Assembly: GCA_022925895.1 (NCBI GenBank)
Contig: JAKSYS010000811.1
Coordinates: 1 to 22,923 of the forward strand
Length of the DNA: 22,923 bases
Direction: 5' to 3'
Source of the DNA: Fragilaria crotonensis
Taxonomy: Eukaryota; Bacillariophyta; Fragilariophyceae; Fragilariales; Fragilariaceae
Shown here: positions 1 through 10,222 of the stretch, piece after piece
Numbering within the stretch: position 1 is the stretch's first letter
How the letters are laid out: every line of letters begins with the position of its first letter
Notes under the pieces: generated by a model
The model's database searches: none
What the model saw: the letters and a program-made list of their open reading frames with translations, nothing else
Told to the model about the DNA's origin: nothing
Position numbers and translations under genes: made by a program

Positions 1-528
1 AATACTACTTGTAGCTAGAGAGTAGAGAGTGAAGGTTCATGCATCTATCGAGTTCCTGGTTGAAACTTGACATTACAGTACTGTTCTACGCCGAGTATTA
101 TACATTCGACACTATACGGCCACATTCCTGCACTGGTTTGCGCCGTGTACGCACGTACTCCAGTACTCCACTACGACTGTTCTGTGTTCCGCGTACTTCA
201 GTACTGAGTACTGTAGAACCCTGCACGCCTACAGATGAACAATGGCGAACAATCGTGAGCCTGATGCCTGATGTAACGGCACGATTCACACCTGGTACGA
301 ACCACGTAGTACCAGTACCATGAATGACAACACGACCGTACATGGCAGATGCTCCACGACAAACGAATGTGACGCAAGCAAAATATTAGCCTAATTAAAT
401 CCCTTTCTGATGACGTCGATCTTACGCAGTCGAGGGGTAATCATCGGATGGCGCACACGCAAAACTGCCGTACGAGTACTTCCGACTTCCCAGGAATGTT
501 CACGTACTTCAACCACTTCCCATCACAT
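1..528. other. Intergenic, GTAC-rich, no gene seen
   Basis: No convincing coding region on either strand; the short open frames here have no recognisable composition. The stretch 70-345 carries about eleven GTAC tetramers in repeats of the type AGTACT, GGTACC and CGTACT (for example around 78, 146-175, 190-213 and 293-320), several times more than chance. Similar islands recur in other non-coding parts of the window. Confidence 0.6.
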
Positions 529-643
529 AAAATATAAACACATCTTAGTGAAAACATCGTTGTCACGCCATCACCTATCACCCTATCACCTATCACTGCA
601 CATCACAATTCACAACAACCACACCGTCACGAACACTTTCACG
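529..643 (+). promoter_or_regulatory. Probable promoter and 5' leader of the small plastid-type gene
   Basis: An A/T-rich TATA-like stretch (AAAATATAAAC, 529-539) lies about 105 bp before the ATG at 644. It is followed by a C/A-rich leader with short tandem repeats of ATCACCTATCACC (about 567-598) and little G. A leader of this type is what one expects for a eukaryotic 5' UTR and supports the start at 644. No transcription start can be fixed from sequence alone. Confidence 0.35.
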
Positions 644-1091
644 ATGCGAAGCCACTCCTCTTCCAAGCCCTTGGTCTGTCGTCTGTGGCAAATAACCCAG
701 ATGTCTTCAGCAATATCGTGTCTCACTCACCTGCAACCAATCGAGTGACGTTTGTACCACCTCTGGTGAGCATGAGGCGGCCCATGGTCGCCGTAGAATG
801 CTGGAAAGCATACTTTTCGGCGTTTCAGTCACAGGTGTTGCTGGCTCTGCCGCTAGTGCTCTCGATATGGACGCCTTTGCCGCGTCTACACTTGAGAATG
901 ATCAAAAGAATTGTGACCCCAAAAAAGACCCCAAATGCATACCGAAGATATCGGCCGATCAAGCACTCTGTACCTATGGCCAAAGTGGAGCGGCGAGAGG
1001 GGAGGCTTGTAAACGAGTAAAGGCAGCAGGGGGTTCATTACCATCAGCTGCTTCTCAAGGCAGGTCTCTTGGAGGAGCATATGCAATGTAG
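644..1091 (+). CDS. Small, probably plastid-targeted protein with NCDPKKDPKC motif (reading frame interrupted)
   Basis: The solid part is the open frame 798-1091. It encodes a hydrophobic segment (LFGVSVTGVAGSAASAL), then a Cys-containing soluble part with NCDPKKDPKC, ALCTYGQSG, ARGEACKRVKAAGG and the C-terminal SLGGAYAM. I recall similar small proteins from diatoms, probably of the plastid, but know no assigned function. Upstream, the frame of the ATG at 644 gives only MR before sense moves one frame back: KPLLFQALGLSSVA, a signal-peptide-like core, then FVPPLVSMRRPMVAVE, like a plastid transit region. Near 798 it moves one frame back again into LESILFGV. Both shifts equal one missing base. 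Read together, signal, transit and mature parts make one protein of about 148 residues. It could be a decayed copy, but the body looks conserved. The downstream neighbour is convergent, 250 bp away. Confidence 0.6.
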
Positions 1092-1340
1092 GGCGCTCTC
1101 TGCATCTCCTGTCTCTGTGCGCGTCGTGGGAAACAATTTAGAAAATAACTTCAACATAGGAAGTCGAGTGCATTTCGCAACTAGTGTCGATGCCTGCAAT
1201 GTTTGCTTTCGATTGTCACAAGCGCATCTGCACTGTTTCATACTTCATAGTGCCGTTTGCGCCTCAAAAAGGTGGTCGACCTAGAGCACAGCTTCTATTG
1301 CACGCACAGTGAGTGAACACGACTTCATTGGGAAATTAAA

Positions 1341-4157
1341 TTAGCTACCTTTGCTGCGGCTTTCCTGCTTGGCTAGCCGCTTATCTCGTTTCGTCGGATG
1401 CGGCATTGATGATGGCGTTATGAGACCATGAATACCTGTCGTCCTTGAGAAAGCTTTTCGAATTGCCCGAAACGGAACCTTGCGACGCGGATTCTTCGGT
1501 GGCAAAGCCTTAGCACGTCGCGCATCCACATTAAGAGTGGCCTGACTCGGCATTTGGTGCGTGGCGTCGTCATTAGGAAGTTCGGGAACAACCGCAGAAT
1601 CCTGAGTTTCAGTGAGAGCTTCTGATGACAATGTGCCGGTTTCGGAACGTTGAAAGTCGAACTCAGAAATACCCTCGGAAGCGCTGACATCGTCGTAATT
1701 GTGGAGACTTTGTCCGACAGATGTTTCGAGAGAAAGATTTTCGACAGCATCTGAATCCAAAGGCCTATCTAGAGGGTCCTGCTCACCCACTTGTTGATCA
1801 TCGCAAGATTGAAGGACGTCTTCATCCTCCGATGTATCAGGAGGTGTCGCGTCTGGGCCATACGATGCCGAAGAATCCTGCCCATCCCACCGTTGAACAT
1901 CGTCCCCCTCGTCGAGGATTTCTTCTTCCACTTGACGTGGAAGTGGGTCTTCTACGTCATCAGTGGGATCCTGAGCACCCCAACGTTGCCCAGGATGACC
2001 TGGTTCGTCCAGGACTCGCGAATCATAGATTGGTTCAGTACTATCCAGATCATTTCCAACCGACCACTCGTGTTGCGATAACTCTAGCTCGGAGTCTGGA
2101 GGACGCTGTCCATCAAAAGATTCGGAGGAATCAACTTCCAATCTTTCATTTGGTTGTGGCGAAAAGTCTTCCTCCACGTCGAATATCAAGCTATCTTCTG
2201 AATTGGCTGGTGGAGGCGGTGGTGGTGGAGGCGGCGGTATATCGTCCTGAACATGATGAAGCTCCTTGGTTTGTTCGTCGTCGGCACTTTCCTCTTGGAG
2301 CAACGGCTCAATCTCATGTGCTCGAACTTGCTGTTGCCTGATGTTTTCCAGTAGCTTTGTGTTCTCTTCTAACGCTCTAGATAGCTCTTTTCCTTGTTCT
2401 TCACTTTGCCGAAGCTCGCTGGACTGGTTCTCGACGATGCTTTCGAGATCCGCAACTTTAGTCTCCCAAACTGAAACGTACTTCGCAAGACTGTCGACAT
2501 CGATTTCAAGAGACGATATGGTGTCTCGAAGCCTGCTTCCTCCGCTACAAGGCTGCTCTTCTCTCTTTCGCAGGGCCGCATTTTCCCTCTGTAGTTCAGC
2601 CCGCTCGTCGACAAGATCTGCCAAGAGACTCTTCAATTCATCGTGATCGGTGTCATAAGAGCTCATTTTCTCTCGCAGCTCGTTACACTCTTTTTCTAGC
2701 AATGACGCACGCTCTTCGATCTCCTTGCACTTCTCCTCTCGAAGGTCAATGTCTCGTCTCGCCAATGCAAAGGTAGCCAATCGTTCCTGCTTGTCAACGT
2801 AACTTCCAATTACTGTCATGTTCGACTCGCTAGAGTTAATAGATGCCTGCTTCTGGGAGATGATGTCTTCCAAAAGCGAAACCTCGGCTTTATGTTCCGC
2901 GAGAACACTGGTCAGTTCAGAATTCAGTCGTTCCACCTCTGCGCGAGCGGTCTTCAAATCGTCAATAACTTTTTGAGTCTTTGGTCCCTCCTCTTTCATT
3001 TCCTTTTGGAGCTGTTTTAGGGCTGCTTTCAAGACCAGCTTATCCTCTTCAAAGACAGCGACACGATTATTCAACTCATCAATCAACATATCTCTGGAGT
3101 GGACCATTTCTGAAATTGCGGAGTTGTTTTGCTGCAAGATGGATAACGCATTATCCAGCTCGTTTACTGAATCTCTTTCTGCTTGCAGAGCACGCAGCAG
3201 TGTAGATCTCGCGAACTCCTGTGCACTCTATGGTTGGTTTAGGCAAAATGGGTGGCAAGGGATGGCGGAGCCTAGACACCGGTGGACAACTTACCTGCAA
3301 CTTGTCCTCGTCTTCCTCTTCCCGTGAATTTATCCCAAATAGCCAAGCAAAGAAGCCTCGTTTCTTCTTTCTACTATTCCTTTCCACAAGGTAGCGATCT
3401 CGTTCGCTATCTAATCTAGCACTCTCGATCATCGTCGCGAGATCCTCGACTTTCGATTACGTTCTTTGAGCTCGTCTTTCATCTTTTCCATTCGAGCTGC
3501 GTCCTTCTCATTCTGCAAAGTAAGATTTCGACATTTGTTTGTCCATTCCTCAATTTCATCTTGCAAGAGTGCCACTGTTCGTCCGAGTTCAGTACAGTTC
3601 GCCTGGTATTCGAGCACAGAGTTCCGTTCGGCCGCAGCAGCGGCCTCAGCTTCCATGACACGTTCCGTGAGAACATCCAACTGGCGCATATGTAAATCAT
3701 CGCGTTGCCAGTATGCCGCGAGTAATGTTGTTGCATTTTCAAGTTCCGTCAGGAGGCCGCTTCGCGGACTAGGAAATCTTCCAGATCTGCGTTGTGCATG
3801 TTGTTGTTCATGTTCGAATGTTGCTGCCATTGGTTCTGTTGATGCTGACTCAATCTGGCGGAGGCCCGATCCATCCTGGAGGAGGCGGGTGTCCTCCGTG
3901 TGGTTCAAACGGTTCGGGAGCCCAAAACTGAGGAGGGCGTTCTGGAAACGGGACTTGTCCCCTTTCGGATGCTGATGTTCGTGTACGATGATGTCCTCAG
4001 GTGGCGGTGGCGGTGGCGGAGGCCGATCCCCGATCGTGCTGATCATTTGGCGAACCCGATGATCCTGGGATCGTCTCTTCTCTTCGTCGTTGTTTCCCTG
4101 CCAAAGGGAAGAATTGTTGCTGTGGGGAGCCTTCTCGTTGCCACAAGAGTGAAACAT
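1341..4157 (-). CDS. Long coiled-coil protein with two polyproline runs and acidic C-terminal region
   Basis: Not a family I recognise. Read right to left: the first in-frame ATG is at 4157 (MFHSCGNEK), followed by a run of eight prolines at about 4022-3999, then heptad-rich coiled coil (ENATTLLAAYWQRDDLHMRQ onward). At 3451-3453 the frame slips by one base inside an A-run, and the coiled coil resumes as VEDLATMIESARLDSERDRY with a basic patch (RKKKRGFFAWLFG). A GTAAGT...CACAG intron (3294-3219, phase 0) joins KLQ to EFARSTLLRALQ. The second exon holds about 300 residues of further coiled coil, a run of ten prolines (about 2239-2210), an Asp/Glu/Ser-rich disordered region and a basic tail ending at the TAA at 1341-1343. 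Total about 910 residues. No catalytic domain and no FH2 domain is visible. Polyproline plus coiled coil suggests a scaffold or cytoskeletal adaptor, which is inference only. Confidence 0.75.
3219..3294 (-). other. Intron (76 nt) in the coiled-coil gene
   Basis: On the minus strand the donor is CAG|GTAAGT at 3294-3289 and the acceptor is GTGCACAG|GAG ending at 3219. Removal joins complete codons (KLQ to EFA, phase 0) and keeps a continuous coiled coil on both sides. Read through, the intron would encode proline-rich sequence out of character with the rest. Confidence 0.88.
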
Positions 4158-4689
4158 AACAACAACAAGGAAACTACCTTCCCGAGCCTTGCCCACATGA
4201 CAACTGGTCAGTCTACGTCTATGGTACACAAATCTGGTCTCCAGCTCTGATGGCAACGATAGTCAATCTATCGTACGCAATGGTATGGGTATTGTGTCGT
4301 CATCAATGATCAACAGCAATTAAGTGCAACAGCACTCCCGTGCACACAAGTAGACTACTAGTATTCAGAGTTGTATTCAGAATGGTTGGATATGTCGCGC
4401 AAGTGATGCAAAAATTGTAACTTCCACGTGACACGTTGGAGTACTCGTCAGTACGTCCGTCACAACTCAACAGCTCATTTTTATGAAGGCTGGAATACCA
4501 GGCACTTGTACCAGGTACATACTACCTGGTAGTAGAGTGTTGGGCGCTGGTACCGGTATCTGGTTGGATGCTTTGGATAGGACGATACGACTCCAGAAGT
4601 GCACGACACATGCTCCTCGACCGCCTCACCTAACAGATGACAATGTCATTATTGCCAAAGTACGGAGACTATAAAGCTTGTATTTCTCA
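4158..4689. promoter_or_regulatory. Shared divergent promoter region
   Basis: This 530-bp stretch separates the divergent coiled-coil (-) and methyltransferase (+) genes, so it should carry both promoters. No convincing TATA or initiator stands out. It contains GTAC motifs (around 4441-4457) and a small foldback near 4508-4530 (ACCAGGTA, a short loop, TACCTGGT), followed by GGTACCGGTATC near 4550. Confidence 0.4.
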
Positions 4690-5377
4690 ATGGCGAATAT
4701 GTATGGATACAACGACTACAATGGGCCTCTGACAAATGTGGACAAGAATTCCTCTGGTGACGACCTGCCGGACGATGATGACGTCGACGACGACGACAAT
4801 CCGCTGCGAGTCGGGCAGTGGATGGAGGGCGATTCTCTAGCTCCACCTTGTGGAACATCCATACCGACAATTCATGCACTTCTCGAGTTTGCGTCGGTTT
4901 CCGAGACGGATGTGCTTTACGATTTGGGTTGTGGCGACGGTCGCGTTTGTCTAGAGGCGCTCGTCCATGGGAGGGCGCAATACTGCGTTGGAGTTGAAGT
5001 CGAACAAGACTTGATGGAACGTTTTCAACATTTGATTGGAACTGTCAGAGACCACAAAGCAAAATACGTGCAGTTCATGCAGATTTGCGAGATGTGTTGA
5101 ATCACTTGGTGGCACAGGCAGAGTCGAATGATGGGACAGCCGATGTTGACAAACGGTTCATGGGCCTGCCCATGCCAACTGTCCTAGTCCTATACCTATT
5201 GCCCGAGTCTGTTCGAGAATGGAACCTGACCTCCTTAAGCTGATAAATCGCGTGGATAATTTCCGCATCATTTGCAATACATGGGGATTGGAAACGGTCG
5301 ATCCGATCAAGGTCCTGGAGGTGAAAGAACCCGACTCAGCTGCGTCAACCGTATTCCGAATGTACAGTAGGAATTGA
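4690..5377 (+). CDS. Class I SAM-dependent methyltransferase, FAM173/ATPSCKMT-like (reading frame interrupted)
   Basis: From the ATG at 4690 the protein begins MANMYGYNDYNG, then an acidic run (DDLPDDDDVDDDD), then a Rossmann methyltransferase core. Motif I is VLYDLGCGDGRVCLEA; the acidic end of beta strand 2 is GVEVEQDLMERF; the later LVLYLLPESV matches the LYLLPE-type motif of FAM173-like protein-lysine methyltransferases. Human members act on ATP synthase c-subunit or on adenine nucleotide translocase; the substrate here is unknown. The open frame of the first part stops at 5100, but the fold continues one frame back from about 5070 (VHADLRDVLNHLV...), and again from about 5219 (MEPDLLKLINRV, IICNTWGL), ending FRMYSRN at 5377. 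Each shift equals one missing base (a G near 5068-5071, an A near 5217-5219). Joined length is about 229 residues, normal for the family. No intron is needed. Confidence 0.78.
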
Positions 5378-6380
5378 TGCCTTTGGAAGTGCCACTGAAC
5401 CCACCATCGATTGGGGGGCAACATCAGATTCAAACATTGACTTGCAATGATGCGAGTGCAAATCTGGAGACTGTTTGATTTCGCTCATGGCATCGATACA
5501 ACTGACTTTCGTCATCGACGTGACGCTTTGGCATGCATCCGGTCCACGATATCCTTAATATCATCCCGAGTTTCGTGCGCGATGTTTTGAGATCAACTCG
5601 ATGCCCTGCACGAGAAATGTGATGCCTCTACTGTGACGATTAGCCTCTCTACCCAAAATGATAGGTAGAATATGTAAATGATTCAATGACCTCGAGATTT
5701 CCTCCGATGGAGAGAGAACCTTCACGTTTTTCGTAAACTAGCATTGTGAGCAACATCACTACATTCTAATGGGATCCGCGGTTTGATTCGGGAACTTCCG
5801 TCGTGGAGACGCTCGCCTACATAGCTTCTACAATAGCTACACAACGGTACTACAGTACTTGTACCAGATACAGAAGTAGAATCTGGGTATCTGCGTACGG
5901 GAGTACGCTTCACCGTACATGGTGGTACTGCACGGAAAGACTGGTCGAGCAGTTATGTCTTATGTCTCGATCTGGTTTTTGTGACGGCAGTGATCATTGA
6001 TATCACACGCAGCAATTGGTACAGAACGTACCTGGGGCTTTGGGGCAGTTGGTGTCATGGCGCAGTGGGATCCAAATTCTTTGATTGGGAGTTGAAGTGT
6101 TCGCTTCGCCTCTTGACAAGGTGTCAAGTGACATCAAAACTCTGAGCCACAGAAAAAGAACAAGGATCTCGGGAGCTGGGACTGCGGTTCGACCGGGGCA
6201 GCAATTTCTTGGTCCGATGACTCGAAATCGCCTCAATTGATTTCCAAATTTTCATACACGCACACCCCAAAGTTATTCAGCCAACGCAGCGATCGTGAAC
6301 AACATCGAGTCATCTCAACAATGATCGCTGCCTTGGCTTACGGCTCGCGATTTGCGTACAGTACTCCTATTGTTGTTCAC
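5378..6380. other. Intergenic, no gene seen
   Basis: About 1 kb between two plus-strand genes. Short open frames on both strands have no recognisable composition. A dense GTAC island lies at about 5846-5930, with a 7-bp foldback (CAGATAC / GTATCTG) near 5867-5895. The last 60-100 bases should contain the leader of the downstream regulator. An in-frame upstream ATG at 6321 could give that protein about 20 extra N-terminal residues. Confidence 0.5.
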
Positions 6381-8059
6381 ATGGAAGCGCCGATGAGAGT
6401 TCCGGCGGGCATTGGTAAGTTTTACTCGAAGCATTCTTGACTTGTTTGGAGTATACAAGAGCCTTGAAATTCATTATGCGGATAAACTGGTGAACCTTGA
6501 AGTGCAAGGCGCGAGTACCGGAGTAGTGGCTAAATCAATGCGAACCATGGGAACGTCCCATGCGAAGCCTGTTCCTCGTGGCCTTGTTCTTTCACCCGCC
6601 ACTCTAAGAAAATCGAGACCTCACATGAACACTTTTTCAGACCTCCCAGAAGAATGCTTTCCAATTCAAAAGAGTAAATTGATGAACACAACAGATCGAC
6701 CTCTACAACCACCCCAACAAGAGCAGCAGTATCGCGATATGACGATGAAGGTGCCGAACCCTGCGAAGCATCGCCGTGTGATTTTTCCTGTCCTCCATCA
6801 TTCGCAGTCTATAATCGAGAAGCAAGAGACCCGCGCCACAGGAAGCAACGAAATCTCTACATGTGTCAAGAAGGTGCCTTCATTGAACTCGTTGAGCGAT
6901 CTCGAAGCAGATTATGACAAGATTCCCTTGTCTCCTCCATTCAAAAAATTGTTCGCAACCCCAAGGATGAACTCGCCCATCTGCGTTAGCTCTGTGAGCC
7001 CCGAGTCTCTCCCTTCGATCCCACCACTGGGTCCAACATCTTCCGAAGTTTGGAGATCGATTCCATTCTCAATGCCTATTCCCCGTTCAAACGTACAGTT
7101 ACACCTCCAATGGAGCCCTTGCACCCTTGGGTAGCCCTTCTTACACCAAACACCAGTTGTCGTCTCATACTCGCTGTCCACCAGCGATTGTCGTCCCTAT
7201 AATCAGTCCCCAACACGGCAGCCTTTCCCATGCACCAACATCGATCCTTCGCAATAAGTCAAATGAGTCTGTGCCATCCATGGTGTCGGCATCAACAAGC
7301 GAGGGATCTTGCGTCGTACGACACGTGCGATTTGACGCTCGCGTTTGTGTCTTTGAGTTCGTCCGGCACCCCCGGGAGCACAAGCTAACATGGTTCTCTC
7401 CGTCGGAGATGGAAAAATTCCGCCGTAGTGCCTTGGAGCTAGTTTGTTCTCAGACCATGGAATTGGTGCCGACCGGTACCGGGAGGCTTGTGCGAACACG
7501 CAACGTGTCCAGGCAGGCCCTCTTTACCAACGCACGACTAACAGCGGATGAAAACGAGGACGAGATTGCCCTGCAGGACTTGACGCGGCATGAACTGAAA
7601 AACATTCTAATTATTGATCCACACGATCTGTGTGCGAGGCTCTTTGCGAAGGCTATTCAACACATGTTACCCTACGCAAACGTCGTCACTGCGAAGTCGA
7701 GCGAAGAAGCTATCAACCGCATCCATCAACTCGATGCTGCGACAAATTTTGATCTCATCTTGGTGGAGGAGCGCCTGAAGCTCATCCCAGACAGTTCCAA
7801 TCACGAAGGCTCTGGGTCGGCGCTTATTCGGCTGCTCCGAGCTGAGTTTACGAGGATGGTACCAGGCAATCGACAGCCTCTCATGATTGGAGTTTCGGCG
7901 CACTTTGGAGCAGACAAAGAGAAGCTGAAAAACAGTGGAGCTTCGTTGTGTTGGCCTAAACCACCACCAGCGCTCGACAAGGTTATGCGTGATAACTTGC
8001 TGAAGCATGTTTTGATACTACGAGGGAAGGAAGAAACTGCCTTGAGATACTTTTTATGA
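6381..8059 (+). CDS. Putative regulator with C-terminal atypical receiver-like domain (reading frame interrupted)
   Basis: The start is taken at the ATG at 6381 (MEAPMRVPAGI); 6321 is an alternative. A GTAAGT donor at 6415 and an AAG acceptor at 6508 give a 94-nt intron that joins into GASTGVVAKSMRTMG. The middle is Ser/Pro/Gln-rich and probably disordered. Sense appears to move one frame back near 7010, into SNIFRSLEIDSILNAYSP and KRTVTPPMEPLHP, and again near 7120 into LGSPSYTKHQ. From 7300 comes a conserved-looking block, VRHVRFDARVCVFEFV...WFSPSEMEKFRR, similar to a motif I know from uncharacterised diatom proteins. The C-terminal part resembles a response-regulator receiver: ILIIDPHDLCARLF, FDLILVEERL, LMIGVSAH, CWPKPP. 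Compared with CheY, one acidic-pocket residue is Pro, the phospho-acceptor Asp is Glu, and the Ser/Thr and Lys are kept. No output domain is visible. Confidence 0.7.
6415..6508 (+). other. Candidate intron (94 nt) in the regulator gene
   Basis: A perfect GTAAGT donor follows ATTG at 6414, and an acceptor GTGCAAG ends at 6508. Splicing keeps the frame (ATT G|GC GCG) and links MRVPAGI to GASTGVVA. Other AG acceptors inside the stretch either break the frame or leave an intron too short to be likely. There is no protein homology here to confirm it. Confidence 0.5.
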
Positions 8060-9112
8060 TGATATATACCTAAGTTTTGATTCCAAATTGTCTGTAACGT
8101 CATACAGACTTGGTGTCCTAACTAGATGGAACGTAATGGCGCCCCTACTAGGATCTACGATTACACCGTTGCTCTTTAATTTGATGCGTTTGTTTGCGTC
8201 CCAATTGATAGGTTCGTCGATGTTCATTTTCATCGAACGATTCGATCTGTTGAGTCGGGAGCTGCATCTTTATCAAAGAGAATTGATGCGAGCGAAGAAC
8301 TTGTTCTTTCGCAACGATGGGAACCGGACAATTCTCCTTGCTGCTGCCACTGCTGGCAGCACCTTCGACCTAATTGGATTTTAGTCTTCGGTTCGCATCC
8401 CCAAGCAGATATTCTCTGTATGACAATTTTGGGCTGGGTGTTCTCAGTTTTCGCTTGTCACGTTCCAAGGTCCAAGTCCCGGATTGTAGCACTGGCATGT
8501 GTGAACTGTGTATGAACTACAAGTATGTACCAGCATGTACTTGTACCTGTACCACCATCACGTTTCGTGCACGGATGGTGTGCATGTACACAATGGTACT
8601 CCAGTACAAGTACCATATATTGAAAAGATAACAATATATCGTATTTCACGGTGTTTCTGTAACCACCCTTGAATGCCCATGCAGGTAGATAACAGAAAGG
8701 ACGGGGAATTGAACAAAAACCTTTCCAACCACAATGTGGCAATGAAGTGAGATGACAAGCAATATGAGAGTTTATGACTTAACAATTGAGCACCTTTTCT
8801 TTTCAAAATTACTATAACACCAATTGTGTGTATTGTTATTCCTTCAAAACAAATTCTAGTAGTATTGCAAAAACAATTCTGCTCTGGAATCTGTAACTGC
8901 AACAACTGAGGGAATTTAAATGTCCCAAACTCCTGAGTCCTGGAGTACATGTCAAAATGTGTTGCAGGATGAGGTATGATGTATGATAGTATGATGTATG
9001 ATATGCTGAGCTATGAGCTACACTGTACTTGTACCTGGTACCTGGTACCAGGTACGCATGCATACATGTGTGCATATGTGAGGTATGAATGTAGGAGAGT
9101 ATGAGCAACCTG
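8060..9112. other. Intergenic, no gene seen; GTAC hairpin islands
   Basis: No convincing gene. The open frame at 8088-8384 starts with TTG and has no recognisable features. An imperfect foldback at about 8534-8610 pairs GTACTTGTAC with GTACAAGTAC and ACCATC with GATGGT. A short A/T hairpin (ATATATT / AATATAT) follows near 8616-8640. At 8968-9005 there is a degenerate tandem run of GTATGAT, and at 9038-9055 a perfect 18-bp palindrome, GTACCTGGTACCAGGTAC. Confidence 0.55.
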
Positions 9113-9813
9113 GTACCACATAAAATGGCTTTGACCGATAAATTGGCTTTGAACCAATCTCTTGTGAAATTCAAGGAACTTTACACAAAAACAATCCATT
9201 TTCCATAATTTCACACCGTGACCTATTGTAAAGCTCTTCTTAGTTAACCAATAGAGATATGTTCTGCTGATAGAAAAGCATTTTAAATGCTCAATTCTCT
9301 AAAAAACGCATACTGTAGAAGAGACGTCAAAACATTGTTGCAAGACCATTTTCACATGTCGAGGATGCCCTCCCAATTTCTACAAGCTACAGTTCTGTAT
9401 ATTTTCATACGTTTGAGAGAATTCCACTTGGCATTTGTTCTACACTGTGTGGTACAAACAGCTCGTACAAAACCCTGTACCAATATGAATTTCGATTGAC
9501 GATTCACTCATCAACTCTTGTGAAAAACATTAAGAACGGTGTAAAAAATATAATCTATATATGTATTTATATTTATACACGACTTTGAACCAGTAAATGA
9601 AAAACGAAGACTTGTATATCATCAATATGCAATTCGGATCTTGCTCCAGTACTTTGATCATTCCTCATTGCTGTTGACAAGCAGATGAAGGATCAATGAT
9701 ATAAGAACTGGTCGTTGAACATTTATGTTTCTACGGAGATATAGTAATTTAACTAGAGTAGTAATTTAAAACTCTTGTGAAACTATTGGCTCCAAGCCAT
9801 TTTTATGTGGTAC
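9113..9813. mobile_element. Candidate non-autonomous DNA transposon (MITE-like) with terminal inverted repeats
   Basis: The outer 19-20 bases are inverted copies: GTACCACATAAAATGGCTT at 9113-9131 and its complement at 9794-9813, differing by one A in the A-run. Just inside, the arms keep a degenerate similarity (GGCTTTGAACCAAT against GGCTTGGAGCCAAT). The inside is AT-rich (roughly one third G+C by hand count) and has no transposase-like frame. If the ends are CCACATAAAA, the flanks offer a TA duplication, and if CACATAAAA, a GTAC duplication; the palindromic flank makes the two indistinguishable. CTCTTGTGAAA occurs three times (near 9159, 9515, 9772). Class and activity are inference. Confidence 0.5.
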
Positions 9814-10222
9814 TTGCGGGAGTACCATAGTACATTCGACTCCGAGAGCATATTTGATATATATCGTACGACCTCAACGAATAAAAGACGGAAAATGCTA
9901 TTTTTTCCAAAATGCGTACACAACTTAATGTTCCAATACTCCAATACTGGACTTGACATACGGGTGCGTCTGTCGCTTGTGTACTCGGAAGTCGTTTATT
10001 CAAGGATTTGCCTGGAACCATCATGTGCGACTCGTACTCGGAGTACCTGGTACCTAGTACAGTACTATTGATTCTACCTTTGATTTGAGTTCTCATATGC
10101 AGTTCGCATTGCGAGCGTCGAACTCTGTTTCTTTTAGATCCGCCCAATTATCTTCCGCGTCCATAAAACCATCAATTCCATACAACGAAGGAGAACAGAA
10201 CCAAGGATACACAAAATTCGCG
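9814..10222. promoter_or_regulatory. Upstream region of the propionyl-CoA carboxylase beta gene
   Basis: No gene. It holds GTAC motifs, with a dense cluster at 10031-10062 including GTACTCGGAGTAC, an odd-centred palindrome. An in-frame ATG at 10097 precedes the preferred start at 10223 and would add 42 residues that also look presequence-like, so the true start is not settled. Confidence 0.4.

Noticed and set aside
1721..2341. 206-residue open frame on the plus strand opposite the coiled-coil gene
   Set aside because: It is the mirror of a charged, repetitive coding region, begins inside it, and has no recognisable domain. The minus-strand gene explains the sequence.
3950..4040. Formin-like FH1 region
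   Set aside because: There is a polyproline run, but no FH2 domain anywhere in the protein.
8088..8384. 98-residue open frame after the regulator gene
   Set aside because: It starts with TTG, has no recognisable motif and no clear promoter. It may be 3' UTR of the regulator or plain intergenic DNA.
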